The notes under the pieces were generated by a model that was not told where the DNA came from, did not search any database, and saw nothing but the letters and a program-made list of their open reading frames with translations. Made by a program: the position numbers and the translations under genes. Positions 12,283-23,174 of a stretch of DNA of 64,000 nt are shown piece after piece (the first letter of the stretch is position 1; every line of letters starts with the position of its first letter). The stretch is from Promerops cafer (Eukaryota > Chordata > Aves > Passeriformes > Nectariniidae). The DNA is taken from assembly GCA_013398275.1 (NCBI GenBank), contig VZSE01002702.1:1240001-1304000 (forward strand), read 5' to 3'.

Positions 12283-12345
12283 CTTTGTACATCTAGGTTA
12301 TAAACTCTTTGAGGCAGGAATCATTACTAAGCAGGTACATATCTG
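12283..12345 (+). repeat. Old amniote SINE/LINE tail fragment
   Basis: The motif 'ttataaactctttgaggcag' resembles the 'TTGTAAACTCTTTGGGGCAG' block that recurs in ancient repeats of turtles, crocodilians and birds. It is short and diverged, so the family cannot be fixed. A complementary-sense relative occurs at 31605-31680. Confidence 0.4.
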
Positions 12346-12929
12346 AGCAAAATTACATATTTTTATCAAAAAAAGTTCTGAAACACTCTACAGACTGTAG
12401 TAAATAACTAAATAGTAATTGATGTCCAAAAGTTATTTAAATATATGAAATAGAAACATACTTTGAGTACTTCTGGCTTTGCAGTACATAAGCAACCTTA
12501 TTGTTTATTGCAATATATCCAAAATACAGTCAGAGCTAGCTCTAAAAAAAAAATCTCAGCTAGGAATATGCATCTCAGAGGCAGCTGTCCAATATCCAGG
12601 GAGAATACAATAGTCAACACAGATAGCTATCCACAGAGGAAGACAAAATAATTGCTGCAACCCTATGCTATGCTATGTGAACGATGGTCATGTTAAGTGA
12701 AAACTAGAAAGCAATCAGAGAGTAAAGTCAGTATTTAAGCCTTTGCAGTGATGATATTGAGTGTATTACTACAGTTCTGCCTATACATTCTAGCCATTTA
12801 TTCATAAATAAGAACTGTACTGTGGACTGAGGGTCAAAGGAAATGTATCCCACCACGATAAGCAGGACTGACAAACAAGTAACAATGGATGAAGAGAGAG
12901 GGCTTATAAGAAAAGTGAGGATAAACAAC

Positions 12930-13216
12930 TTGATAGGGTCTGTTGTGATGGCACAAGGAAGAATGGTTTCATCTGAAGGAGGACAAATTTAGACTAGATA
13001 TAAGAAAGAAGTCTTTTACAATGAGGGTGGTGAGACACTGGCACAGGTTGCCCAGAGACGTGGTAGGTGCCCCATCCTGGAAGCATTCAAGGCAAGGTTG
13101 GATGGGGCTCTGAGCAAGCTTATCTGGTGGAAGATGACCTGGATCATTGTAGGGGGGTTGGTTTAGATGGCCTCTAAAGGTCCCTTCCAACCCAAACAAT
13201 TCTATGATTCTATGGA
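12930..13216 (+). mobile_element. CR1 LINE fragment, 3' end
   Basis: Plus-strand CR1 beginning near 'agggtctgttgtgat', with 'tttagactagatataag', 'caggttgcccagagacg', 'ggttggatggggctctgagc', 'aaaggtcccttccaaccc' and a well-preserved end 'attctatgattctatgg'. One of the younger-looking copies in the window by its intact 3' terminus. Confidence 0.93.
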
Positions 13217-13819
13217 TTTAAGCATTCACCACTGACAATATGTTATGGTTTATAAGTATGGTTGATAACAGTGCTTTCAATGGAACAAGACAAAAACCCA
13301 TGAGACAGGTGTGATAATGCATAGAAAAACAGTTATAAGTGGCCACTGTAGATTTAGCAAATATTGCACTCACACTTTCTCACACTGTTTCTGAAGCTTA
13401 AGCTGCAGGAGAGCAGAGCAGCAAGCCCCAAATCCTGCAGCAAGGTTTCCTTTTAACCAGGCAATCCAGGGCTCGTGGATCTACACACAATGTGCCAGAG
13501 TCAGAACAGGATCACGGGCACACAATGGCTGCTTTGTACCTCCACACAACCAGGCAGATACTTGAACCTGTTCCAGGGTATTTTCTGATGGAAAACTATA
13601 TCAACAGAAAGTGAAGATAATTTTAGCAACTGTTCAAAGGTGGCAGCTAAGGAAATGCTAAGAGGTCAGGGCAAGGTTTCCTGTGCTTCAGAACAGACCT
13701 TTCAGAAAATGACAGATTTCTTTGAAAAATTATGGTTTGTATGAAGTTCTTTTCCTATAAGCTTAAAGATAAACTTTCACCATTATTTTAGCACTGTGTA
13801 TTCCTCTGCATGTAGTCTA
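13217..13819. other. Non-coding interval
   Basis: Between two CR1 copies. No gene, RNA or recognised repeat. Confidence 0.4.
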
Positions 13820-14018
13820 GAATCATGGAGACATAGAAACATTAAGGCTGGAAAAGACCTTTAAGGTAATTAAGTCCAAATAATAATGCTAACCCAGTAC
13901 TGCCAAGTCCACCACTAAACCATGTCCCCGAGTGCCACATGCACATATCTTGTAAATACCTCCAGGGATGGTGATTCAACCTCTTCCCTGAGTAGCCTGT
14001 TCCACTGCTTGACAGCAA
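13820..14018 (-). mobile_element. CR1 LINE fragment, 3' end
   Basis: 'gaatcatggagacatagaa' then 'ggaaaagacctttaagg', 'ccaccactaaaccatgtccc', 'cctccagggatggtgattc' and 'gtagcctgttccactgcttg'. Complement of the CR1 3' end, same subfamily type as the copies at 6020 and 48422. Confidence 0.9.
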
Positions 14019-15524
14019 TAATAATATACATTCAGAAGGAGGCTTTATTCATTGTTTGGGGAGTTGGATTCAAAGCCACTACTGAAGAGATTTTCTCTAT
14101 TTTCTGTGCAGCAGTTAACAGTTACTGTGCATTTCTGATCCTGTCAAAGGATCCCACAGCCCCATGGTTTGTCACAGCAGTCATGAACAGACTTTCCTCT
14201 GAATGGTTCCAATATGTGCTTAAACAACTGAGTTCAATACTGGAAAATTGTTCAGTTATATAATTTACTTGTGTGACTTTGTTTGTTGCTCAAGTGTTCA
14301 AGATAGTCTTCCTTTAAATAGGGATAATTAGGAAAAATCTACAAAATCTGACTGTAAAATTTAAATCAAAAGGGCAGGTGTATTCTCATCTCTGAGGCAA
14401 GAGTCAAGAGAGAAAAAAAAAATATATTTCCTCACCTTTCTTTTTGAATCTTGGAAAGGACCCAGCTGCAAGGCAATTTCACAGTACAGAGGGAAATGTT
14501 GTATACCAGACCAAAACCAGAAAAAAGGTGTATCATTCAATAATCCTAGATCAGATTAGGCTTTTCCACTGCTGTTGCACATAAATAGGTTCAGAGTAGA
14601 CAGGGTAAATGAATGACCTAGTGCTTGGAGCACAAGTCTTGGGACCTGTAGACTTTGGGATAGCTGCAGATACTCAGCAACCCAGCCAGGGTCCATTCCC
14701 CCCAGATATCTCCCAGAAGAACCCAGTTTGCTAAAAACCAGAGTGAAATTTCAATCAGACAACGCAATGTAAGAGCATTTCCAAGGAAAAACCCATGGCA
14801 ATCTATAAAGAATTAAGAGTAATTGCTTCCTGTTCTTTCCCTTCACCTTACAAAGAAGCATCTTCATACACAACCCCTTTTGAACATCACTTTAAATACC
14901 AAGCTGAAACAAAACACTAAAACACAACATTTCTTCACCATTCTTTGACCTGCCAGAGCAGCTCTTTACCTTCTTTAATCTTTCTTCTCCAAGGTCTCAC
15001 CTGGGAACATCTCCTCCTCTGCATCTCTCTTAACCCTTTTTCTGCAAACACCCCACAGTCTCCTTTTAGTGGAAGGATACACATCTGCTCAGCCCAAGGC
15101 TCTGCCTTTTAGCAAGGCATCACCTTCTGTGATCAATAACCAGCTTTACTCTGATACCAAAACACACAATCCCAGGTAACCTGAGAGTCACTAAGTGACA
15201 TCTCAGTCCTCATTTTTGATGAGGTGATTTGTAAAGTCAAACATGTGCCTACGGGGCTGCAACCTCCATCTCCACCTCCCCCCCACCCTGCACTCCTGGT
15301 GCAGCTGTTTTCCTGTCCAGAAGCCAAAGTTCAAAACAATTTAAAACCAACCTACCCCTTTCATACATGCCTAAGCTGTGGGGGGAATAAAGGCAAGAAC
15401 ATGTATAGAAAACTGGTTTAACTATACTCCAAGTCTCCTGACTTCAGTTGTCTCTTTCTTCCTTTCATTTTACTAGTAGAAAGTGTGATGTAAGTGGCAA
15501 AAACAGGGAAATGAGAACTTCAGA
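14019..15524. other. Non-coding interval
   Basis: No repeat family or exon recognised. The overlapping frames near 15133-15421 read through a C-rich patch (ccacctcccccccaccctg) and are low complexity. Confidence 0.4.
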
Positions 15525-15715
15525 TTGCAGATTCTATTTGCAGTTTTTCCACTGACTTGTTATGTGACCTCAGGCAAATATATCTCTCTGCACTTCAGCT
15601 TAACCTTCTGTAAAATTGAGATACAAATGCTTTGACTTACCCATAGGCTCACAGCTTAATTAATTAATGTTTGTTAAACGCTTATAATGAATGTTTCGAT
15701 ACAAGTTTAAATTAT
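15525..15715 (+). repeat. Ancient MIR / CORE-SINE fragment
   Basis: Matches the MIR/CORE-SINE block order: 'tccactgacttgttatgtga' followed by 'cctcaggcaaatatatct', 'ctctgcacttcagcttaac', 'cttctgtaaaattgagat', and later 'taatgtttgttaaacgctt'. These correspond to the familiar 'TGTGACCTTGGGCAAGT', 'CTGTGCCTCAGTTT', 'CTGTAAAATGGGGAT' and 'TAAAGCGCTT' landmarks in the right order and spacing. Such elements predate amniote divergence and are usually very worn in birds, so this is a well-retained copy. Confidence 0.75.
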
Positions 15716-16216
15716 TGCAGGTTGTACCTTCATAAACTCTGGCTTATGACCCTTGAACATATTTGCCACAATGTCTGGTGTAACCCTTAATATTGCTACT
15801 CTCTTATAATAAATTACGCTTTAAATGAGCCCTTTTACTGGAATGACTGTGACTTTAGTTGTCTACACTTAACATTTACAGGCACTGCATTAATTGGTCT
15901 AACCTTGTATTGCAGGTTTCCATGAATATCAAAAGATTTCCTTGGTCATGCCTGAATTTGCTTCACTTTATGCTACCCTGCTTTTAGCAACAGATAGGAG
16001 GCTTCGTGTAAAATCATAGATGTTTGCTGGTCTCCATTGGAAGAAGAAAAAAATCTTGTACCCCTTACACAAGTCCTTGCAGGTCATGAATCTCTCTACC
16101 ATTCCCATTATGTCTGCTCTCATGGAATTGATTGGTTTATGGACTCAGTACAAGATCTTTTTTCACTTTGGTAATTTAGATTGTCATTCATTATGGACTT
16201 ATGTATTTGTTCATAA
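15716..16216. other. Non-coding interval
   Basis: AT-rich with no identified element between the old SINE and a CR1 tail. Confidence 0.4.
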
Positions 16217-16297
16217 ATCATAGAATCATGGAACGGTTTGGGTTGGAAGGGACCTTTAAAGATCATGCATCCAACTGTTCTGCTGTGAACAGGGACA
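16217..16297 (-). mobile_element. CR1 LINE 3' terminus, very short
   Basis: Only about 80 bp of CR1 remains: 'aaatcatagaatcatggaac', 'gtttgggttggaagggac', 'ctttaaagatcat' and the start of the UTR. Clear by its intact terminal motifs. Confidence 0.88.
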
Positions 16298-17944
16298 AAA
16301 TATATTTGCAAATCTTTTTTCAGTGATTAAAGCAATAATACTGTGATGTGTCCCAAAGAAAGGCTCTCAGCCCCCTAAAGGAGGAAATGTTTTACAAAAA
16401 ATTATGTTCCCAAATTCACCATTCTTTATACCAAGTTTTAATCTTTACCACAGGAAAATTAGTTATGAGCATAATACTGTCCTTATTAACAAAATATATA
16501 TATTTTTTAAGATAAATAATTTATAAAGTTTTACTGCAGCATCTTTAAAAATGTCTGAGAGCAAACCTCAAGGGAGCAGAAAGGGACATGCTAATCAAAG
16601 GGCATGGCATAAATGCTTATGAAGAAAGTGACCTGCAGCCAAGGAATTGGCATATGATACGCTCCAGTGTTCTACCACACAAGATAAAGGGAAAATTAGT
16701 ACAGCTCCATATAATGGCAATCTGCTGACAGAGGAAGACCCCACCTTAATCCAAGGCAGAGCAGGAGCTCAGACCAACCCCCTCAGACACAAAAATGCTA
16801 AATCAAGCTGGCTTTGGGTGGGGGGACAGACAAGGTCAATACCGCCAACCTCCTGATACTAAAGCAGCTGGAAAATTAAACACAGGACACAAACTTTAGG
16901 GACTCTTACCCAGCCGAGTTATGAATTGAGATGTGTTCTGGAGGTAAGGTAAGTTTGTCACATCCACTGCAAAGGTCAGGCTGGATATCACAGCTGCTGC
17001 CATCTGGAGCAGCAGAGATTGCACTGCTGTGTGCTAAAGCCAGAGCGTTGGCAGGCATGGCACAGGGCTTCCAGAAAGCCGGGCCTTGCTGGAGATAAGA
17101 ACGTACGTTGGGCAGGCATCTAAGGTGACAGGACACTCTCGACTTACAGGGAGGGTAGAGGGTGAACCAGCTGTCTCTGGGAATACTTCAATTACAGCTT
17201 CAGTCCAGTCACTCTGCCACCTGTGTTGACTCAACATCTGTTCTGACAATGGGAGCTGAGACTGAGCACGTGTTAACTCCTAAAGGTGCGTGCCCTAACC
17301 TGGAATACATCCCAATCTGAGCATCCTTCATGTAAGAGGGCAGTACTGAAAACCAGAGTGGATTCAAGTGATGTTGATGCAATTTCTTTCCTTGCAGTCA
17401 GAACTTGTTCTTGGGCAAAAGTCTGGTGGTCAGATTTGCATTATTTTTCATAGTTTTATTGGTTTGTTTTCTCTGCTAGTAGATAATGACCTAAGACCAA
17501 CTTCAGTGTGGTAGGTCTTTTCTTTCCAAAGTTTTGCAGTAATATGGGATTATCTTTTAAAGACCACACATTGTTAATCAGCCTTCTGAAAACATCAACT
17601 TCTCAGTAAGTATGGTTGAACAAAATCAACTTTGAAAGTTTTATTTCTAAACAATTTTTGCAGTCAACTTCTGAATGGATGAAGTGAAGTTACAGCTGGA
17701 GACTGAGGACTACACAGAAAGTCAGGGCAGGCACACCTACAGAAGTCTGCTGCTAATTCTTTTTACTGTTAAAACAACCTTAAACTGTGGAGTGGAACAG
17801 GAAAAACACTCATACAGCCTTGAAGACAATGAACTTTCCTTGAGTATTATTTCCAGTACAATGAAAATATTGATACAAAACCAATGCTTTTTGTCCCTAA
17901 AAAGCCCAAAGTAGACAGATATCAGGGAAACAGAGCATTGGCAA
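16298..17944. other. Non-coding interval
   Basis: Contains an AT run near 16490-16520 and a somewhat GC-richer part at 16900-17260. In the latter, two minus-strand frames overlap (16906-17136, 17034-17249). Neither has convincing splice flanks or recognisable domains, and I do not call a gene. Confidence 0.4.
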
Positions 17945-17990
17945 TGATCCTGCCACTAACTCACTCTATTGTCCTTGGTATTTCACTTGA
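17945..17990 (+). repeat. Possible MIR-like remnant
   Basis: 'cctgccactaactcactcta' followed by 'ttgtccttggtatttcactt' resembles the 'CTGCCACT...TGTGACCTTGG...TCACTT' core of MIR-type SINEs. Only about 45 bp align by eye and the downstream half is lost, so a chance match is possible. Confidence 0.35.
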
Positions 17991-20900
17991 TGTGTTACAG
18001 ACACTTATTCTGTGCACATTAAGGTTGTGAAAATCAATTTGTTAGTATTTCTAGCATGCTTTGAAGAAATCAAACATGATAGGCTGAGCTGCCGTATTAT
18101 ATTCCTTTTGCTATGCTTGCTAAAAGAAAGCCAGGCATTGTTCTAACAAGATAATAATATTCTATCAGTTTTGGAATGATAAATCATGTCAGAAATTACA
18201 ATTTAATTCATTATTTTAAATCATGCCAGTAATTGAACTTCGTTTTTAAAATTAAGTGAAAAAAATTCAAATTGTATCTCAAATGTAAGAAGATAATAAA
18301 TACTAGTTATCAAAAAGAAATTACTGAAAATTTCTACAAAGGCAGAAAAAAATAAAGAGGACTTGCAAACCTGTGTCCAGATATCAAATTCACTAAGTGT
18401 AGGTTACAAATTTTAAAAGTAACACCAGATATTGTTGACACTGGCAAACATAGATCTTCTATATCTACAGCACCTCACTTTTTCCAGAAATACGGAGCAG
18501 GTTGGGAAAAGGGTGTAAAACACACACAAAAGCCCATGGAGAAACATACAGATATTCCCTCCCAGGGACTAAAAAAGAAAACAAAAAACCCAGGGTAGAC
18601 AGATCCTTTTTGTGCTGAGATGTCTCAGAAAGGGGATGCCACAAAGGTACACTGGGCAGATAAATGCACAGAAGATTATAAAGGGCAAGCTCTAGTAACG
18701 GGGCCTAGTTTGACTTTACCTTGCCTGTTTATGATGGGATGGTTTGTCATTTTACCTTAAAGGTCTATCACAATTAATAAAAATGGGTCATGTTGCTTTA
18801 AACCATCCTTTAAAGGTGAGTTAGGCTAGAAGAGTGCAGATGTGGTGCTGCAGGAGGTCTGCAGGTTCTTGTCAACACTGTAAGTAAGGTAAAAGGCCAA
18901 GTCTTCACAAAGATGAGAAAGGAGGAGAGGAGATGGAGATTATTCCTATTACCACACACATACACAGAAAAATCTACACTTGGTGTTGAGAAGAGCTGAC
19001 TTCTCCCTTTGAGACTCTGTCAAATTGCAGGATAATGATCCAGGCAGCAAATAATCCATAGACATATTTATAAACCCAGGGCAGAACAAGTTAGACAACT
19101 GGAAAAAACTTAGTGCTCTAACAAGGGATCCAGCAGCGGCTTTGGCTGCAAACAAGAAAGCTGAAAGATGGCATTACAACTGTATATTAAATTTACTTAT
19201 AATTTCTCTTACTGTTCTGCATTGCAAACAGAGTAGCTGCACAGTGGTAGGAAAGAACATGCCAGGTGGTTATGGGCTCAGAATTACCATTTTGTATGTA
19301 TTATCTACTTAAAAATGCAACGTTAATTAAGGCTCAGGCGCAGCAAGTGACGAATAGTGGTCCGTGAGCGCGCGAGTTCTTCCAGTAATGAGAATTCCTC
19401 GCAGAAAGCACGAGTGCGACAGCATTTTATTCACTATGGAAATCTAGGACTCCATTCAAGGAATGCATGCAGAGCACGCTGCTGTTAATTGGGAAGATGT
19501 AATTAAAGTGCCCACGAGCCACCAGCATGTGGAGACACCTAATGGACGTTATGGAAAGCAGTGCATTATGTTGGACTATTCTCAGCGGTTTATTTCCCAA
19601 AAAAGCCACAGCTGAAAGTGGAGGCTAGTGAGCAAAACACCAAGTGACATAATCCCAGTCACTAAATCATAGGAGCAAGCTTGACAGATCCATCAGGAAA
19701 ACCCACATGGCTGCTCAGGAGCCATGACTGACGTGACAGAAAAGCAAAGTAGCTGCTCAGCAAGTTTTCAAGCCCAAAGACCAAGCACAGAAAGTCCTGC
19801 AAAAACCCCCACACCCTCCCTGCTATGAACCAGGGAATTTCTGCACAGAACAGTTGAAGGGGCTGCCAGCTCCATTTGTTTGCCCACCAGGAATGGATCT
19901 CATTCTGCTGCCCCATGGGCATTCATCAGAAGATACAAGGGCCAGGAGGACACACCTGCAGGATGTAACCATTTCATCTACACCAGCTACAGCTGCCTGC
20001 TCAGGTCAAAACCCTGAGAAACTTTGACAGAGGTGCCAAACTGGAGAGATTGCTCTATTACAACCAAAAATGGAACTTTTGATGCTTATAAGGAACCACT
20101 TCAGCACCCTACAATATTACCACCAGCTTGAAACAGTGAAGAATGAAGCAATCAAGGGCAGCAGGAGAACAGTGTGGCCGCCTGAAGCCATGACCAAGCT
20201 CAGGTTGCTGAATGATTAACTAAATTATGAATTTACCCTGGTAAGAGAAGGGAATAGCTTGTGGGGCTTAATGGTGAGAAATTTAAAACTGATAAAAGGC
20301 AGGGGGTGGGATCTAGTTTAGTCAAATCCTAACACAACCTGGGCCCCTCACCTCCACAGTATACTTGTGACCGACACCACAGGAAACAGACATAATGAAT
20401 AACAAGAATACCAAAAAAATTTGCATTTCATAGACACTATATTGTATTAGGAACCAGTTATAACATATTTGCAATGTTATTAATAAATTCATTTTTATAA
20501 GATTAAATCCTTGAGAAATTGACAACTACCTGAAGCAAACTAAACTATGGCTTTAGACACAATTTTTAATATTATGGGAGCCCCATTTGAACTACATTCA
20601 ATATCCACACAAAGGGCTTGTGATGCTTAAACTTATAAAAACAGATCAGTAAGTCTTGATTCGTGCTTTCAGCAGAATCCTGTTTCACTCTGAGGAAACC
20701 CATTGTGTTGGGGATCTGTATCGATTAGACAGCAATGTCTGGGTAAAACTATAGAGAGAATCTTTCTATTGCGCCCTTTGGCTAATGCACACAGAACTGC
20801 ATTCATATGCACGTGGGATGCAGCCAGCCCTGCCACTTGTAAAGGGTTGCAAAGCTGTTCTATTTGGATTAAAAATAAAAGTAAAGAGTCCTCTTAGCAT

Positions 20901-22117
20901 TATGTACACTTAACATGGAAGAACTCATCTGTAGAGGAGCAGGAGAGGAAAAACTGAGCATTCACAATGTTGTTGAAGGGAATTGGGCAGGAAGGAGTTG
21001 TAACTGGCAATTATTTAATTAACATTAGATTCTGCTTTTCCAAACTAAACTGGAAGTGTCACTGCTACAGCAGCAGCCACGTAAATCCAAGAATCTCTGG
21101 AATGGAGCTAAGACAGAATTAATTCAAGCACAAACAAAAATAACTGTTACTAACTGACGGGATGAATGGTCACTTCTCTTCCCTCTGAAGATCTGAATTT
21201 ATTTTGTGTGTACCTTGATTCTGGAAAAAACATGGCCCTTTAATGACCTATCCAGGACAAGCAATATGTGTTTATTTTAAAAAGAAGCACGCCATAACCT
21301 TTCTTTAGCCATTACTTAAGACATGATTCAAAATATAAATCTCCAAAACTCCTGGTGTAATCACACCTTTAATATTTTAGACCATGTTCATTATAAATAA
21401 GCTTCTTTTAGAATAATGTGATCTAAAAGACAAGCTGTCAAAATTCCTTGTTAAATATAAACTGACAGCATTAGAAACATGCACAGCTGAAAAATAGCAA
21501 AGTTTATGTACAAGATATTATTAACAGTTCATGATCTTTCACATACACTGTTCATTTATTAGAACCTATGGCCTGAAAGTTGCCATCAGTTCATATTTCA
21601 AAAGAGATTTTTCTGTAGCAGCTTTTTCTATATGCTGTGTCAGTGACTGTCCATAACTCAACTAGCACCCTGCCATGTAATGGAAGCATTCAACGAGATG
21701 ATTCAACCACACATGATATTGTTTTGTTAAGAAATAGGTGAAAAAATCTTGCATTCCCCACAAAATCACATGAGTCTCTTTGGGAAGCAACAGAGGCAAA
21801 TATTTTCTGCTTTTTGCAAACATATCTGCGCTGTCCTAAACTGTTTGAGATTTTTTTCAGTTTAAATTTGGCGAATGTATTCATCTTTAATGAGCCAAAA
21901 CCTAGACATTTGAAATAGTGTTTTACAGATGTTTCCAAAATATTTTACCAAACACAGACCACAAATATAGCTTCCAAGAGCCAATCACAGACTAAGCTGT
22001 CTGTGGAAAAGCTGTCTGGAAAAGAGAAATCCATCATCACACATAATGTTTTCTCACAACAAATGACATCAAAAAAATCCGATTGCCAGAATAGTGTTGG
22101 GAGTAGGAGAAAACCAA
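17991..22117. other. Large non-coding interval with a CpG-dense conserved-looking patch
   Basis: About 4.1 kb without a recognised transposon. At 19318-19610 there is a distinctive patch. Nine CpGs fall within roughly 95 bp (including gagcgcgcgag near 19367), in otherwise CpG-poor sequence, followed by two taattaa/gtaatta homeodomain-type cores near 19480-19510. This is the profile of a conserved regulatory element. The rest is AT-rich with no supported exon or RNA gene. Confidence 0.4.
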
Positions 22118-22745
22118 AATGTGAGCGGTGATCCTCAGGGGTCATACTAGGACCAGCACTGTTTAACATCTTTGTAGTTGAAATGGACAGTGGGGTTGCG
22201 GGCACTCTCAGCACATCTGCCAACGACACTGAGCTGTGTTGTGCAGTCATTCACTGGAGGGAAGGGATGCCATCCAGAAGGACCTGGACAGGCTTGGGAG
22301 GTGGGCCTGTGTGAGCCTCAAGAAGTTCAACAAGGCCAGGGGGAAGGGGTCCTGCACGTGGGTCAGAGTGATCCCAAGAAAAATACGAAGAATGGGCAGA
22401 CAATGGATTGAGAGCAGACTTGAGGACAAGGACTCGGGAATGCTGGTTGATGAGAAGCCCAACATGACCCAGCAATGTGCACTCACAGCCCAGAGACCCA
22501 GCCGTGTCCTGGGCTGCACCCAAAGCAGCGTGGCCCGTGGGGTGAGGGAGAGGATTCTGCCCCTCTGCTCCACTCTGGTGAGACCCCACCTGGAATGCTG
22601 TTGGAGAGAGGGAGAGAGTTCTGAGGAGGCCACTGGAGCACCTCTGCTATGGAGACAGGCTGAGAGAGTTGAGGCTGTTAAGGCTGGAGAAGAGAAAGCT
22701 CTGGGGAAAACTTATAGCACCTTCCAGTACCTAAAGGGACGACAA
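22118..22745 (+). pseudogene. Decayed CR1 ORF2 reverse-transcriptase C-terminus
   Basis: Coding remnant of the CR1 ORF2 polyprotein (endonuclease plus reverse transcriptase, used for target-primed reverse transcription). A frame open from 22236 to 22766 still shows the family's C-terminal landmarks in order: DLDRLGRWA (near 22285), KKFNKARGKG, MLVDEKPNMTQQCALTAQ (near 22440-22490), LGCTQSSVARGVRERILPL (near 22510) and TLVRPHLECC (near 22575). The catalytic reverse-transcriptase palm lies upstream and is absent. The region after LECC is shortened, missing the block that normally links to the 'EHLSYEERL'-type segment, and the frame is disturbed on both sides. Non-functional. Confidence 0.85.
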
Positions 22746-22816
22746 GAAAGATGGAGAGGGACGTAAGGATAGAACGAGGGAGAATAGCTTTAAACTGCCA
22801 GAGGGCAAGTTTAGAT

Positions 22817-22946
22817 GAGATGAGATGAGTTCTGCTGGTCAGAGCATGGAACTAATAACACCACAGTTGTGCATTCAACCCCGTATGGGCCATCCACTGA
22901 AGAGTTGGACTCGTGGGTCCCTTCCAACTCAGAATATTTGTGATTC
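22817..22946 (+). mobile_element. tRNA-Ile-derived SINE with CR1-like tail (TguSINE1-like)
   Basis: The 5' half looks like a tRNA-Ile gene: a degraded A-box region 'gttctgctggtcagagcatg' (22829-22848), an anticodon-loop 'ctaataa' at 22852-22858 with AAT in the middle, and a B-box-like 'tgcattcaacccc' (about 22870-22882). The 3' half has 'gttggactcgtgggtccc', 'ttccaactcagaatat' and 'tgtgattc', the tail shared with CR1, which explains mobilisation by CR1 reverse transcriptase. It sits inside a CR1 and is flanked by the 6-bp direct repeat TTAGAT (22811-22816 and 22947-22952). This structure matches the SINE described from zebra finch. The name is from memory. Confidence 0.8.
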
Positions 22947-23174
22947 TTAGATAAAAGGAAGAAATTCTTTACTGAGAGCCTGGTGAAACACTGAAACAGG
23001 TTGCCAAGAGAAGCTGTGGCTGCCTCATCCCTGGAAGGGCTCAAGGCCAGGTTGGATGGGCCTCTGTGCAACCTGGCCTAGTGGAAGCTATTCCTGCCCA
23101 TGACAGTGAGGTGGGAAGTGGATGATCTTTAAGGTCCTTTTCAACCTAAACCATTCTCTGTTTCTATGATTCTG

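Larger units (their letters stand above)
22118..23174 (+). mobile_element. Longest CR1 LINE copy, ORF2 end plus 3' UTR, interrupted by a SINE
   Basis: The element starts inside ORF2 ('ctaggaccagcactgtttaa' at 22147) and continues through the ORF2 C-terminus to a complete 3' UTR ('aggaagaaattctttactga' near 22958, 'gatgatctttaaggtcc' near 23122, 'ttctatgattctga' at 23161-23174). Between 22817 and 22946 the CR1 sequence is broken by a tRNA-derived SINE, and CR1 resumes in register after it. The CR1 is therefore older than the SINE. It is 5'-truncated, as usual for CR1. Confidence 0.93.

Noticed and set aside
16906..17249. Minus-strand exon candidates
   Set aside because: Two frames overlap, neither has both splice sites in a compatible phase that I could identify, and the peptides resemble nothing known.
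22236..22766. A 176-codon open frame as a host gene
   Set aside because: Its peptide follows the CR1 reverse-transcriptase C-terminus and the surrounding DNA is CR1. It is a truncated transposon remnant.
22829..22890. A tRNA-Ile gene
   Set aside because: A-box, B-box and acceptor stem are mutated, the sequence runs straight into a CR1-like tail, and it sits inside a CR1 with flanking direct repeats. It is a SINE head, not a tRNA gene.
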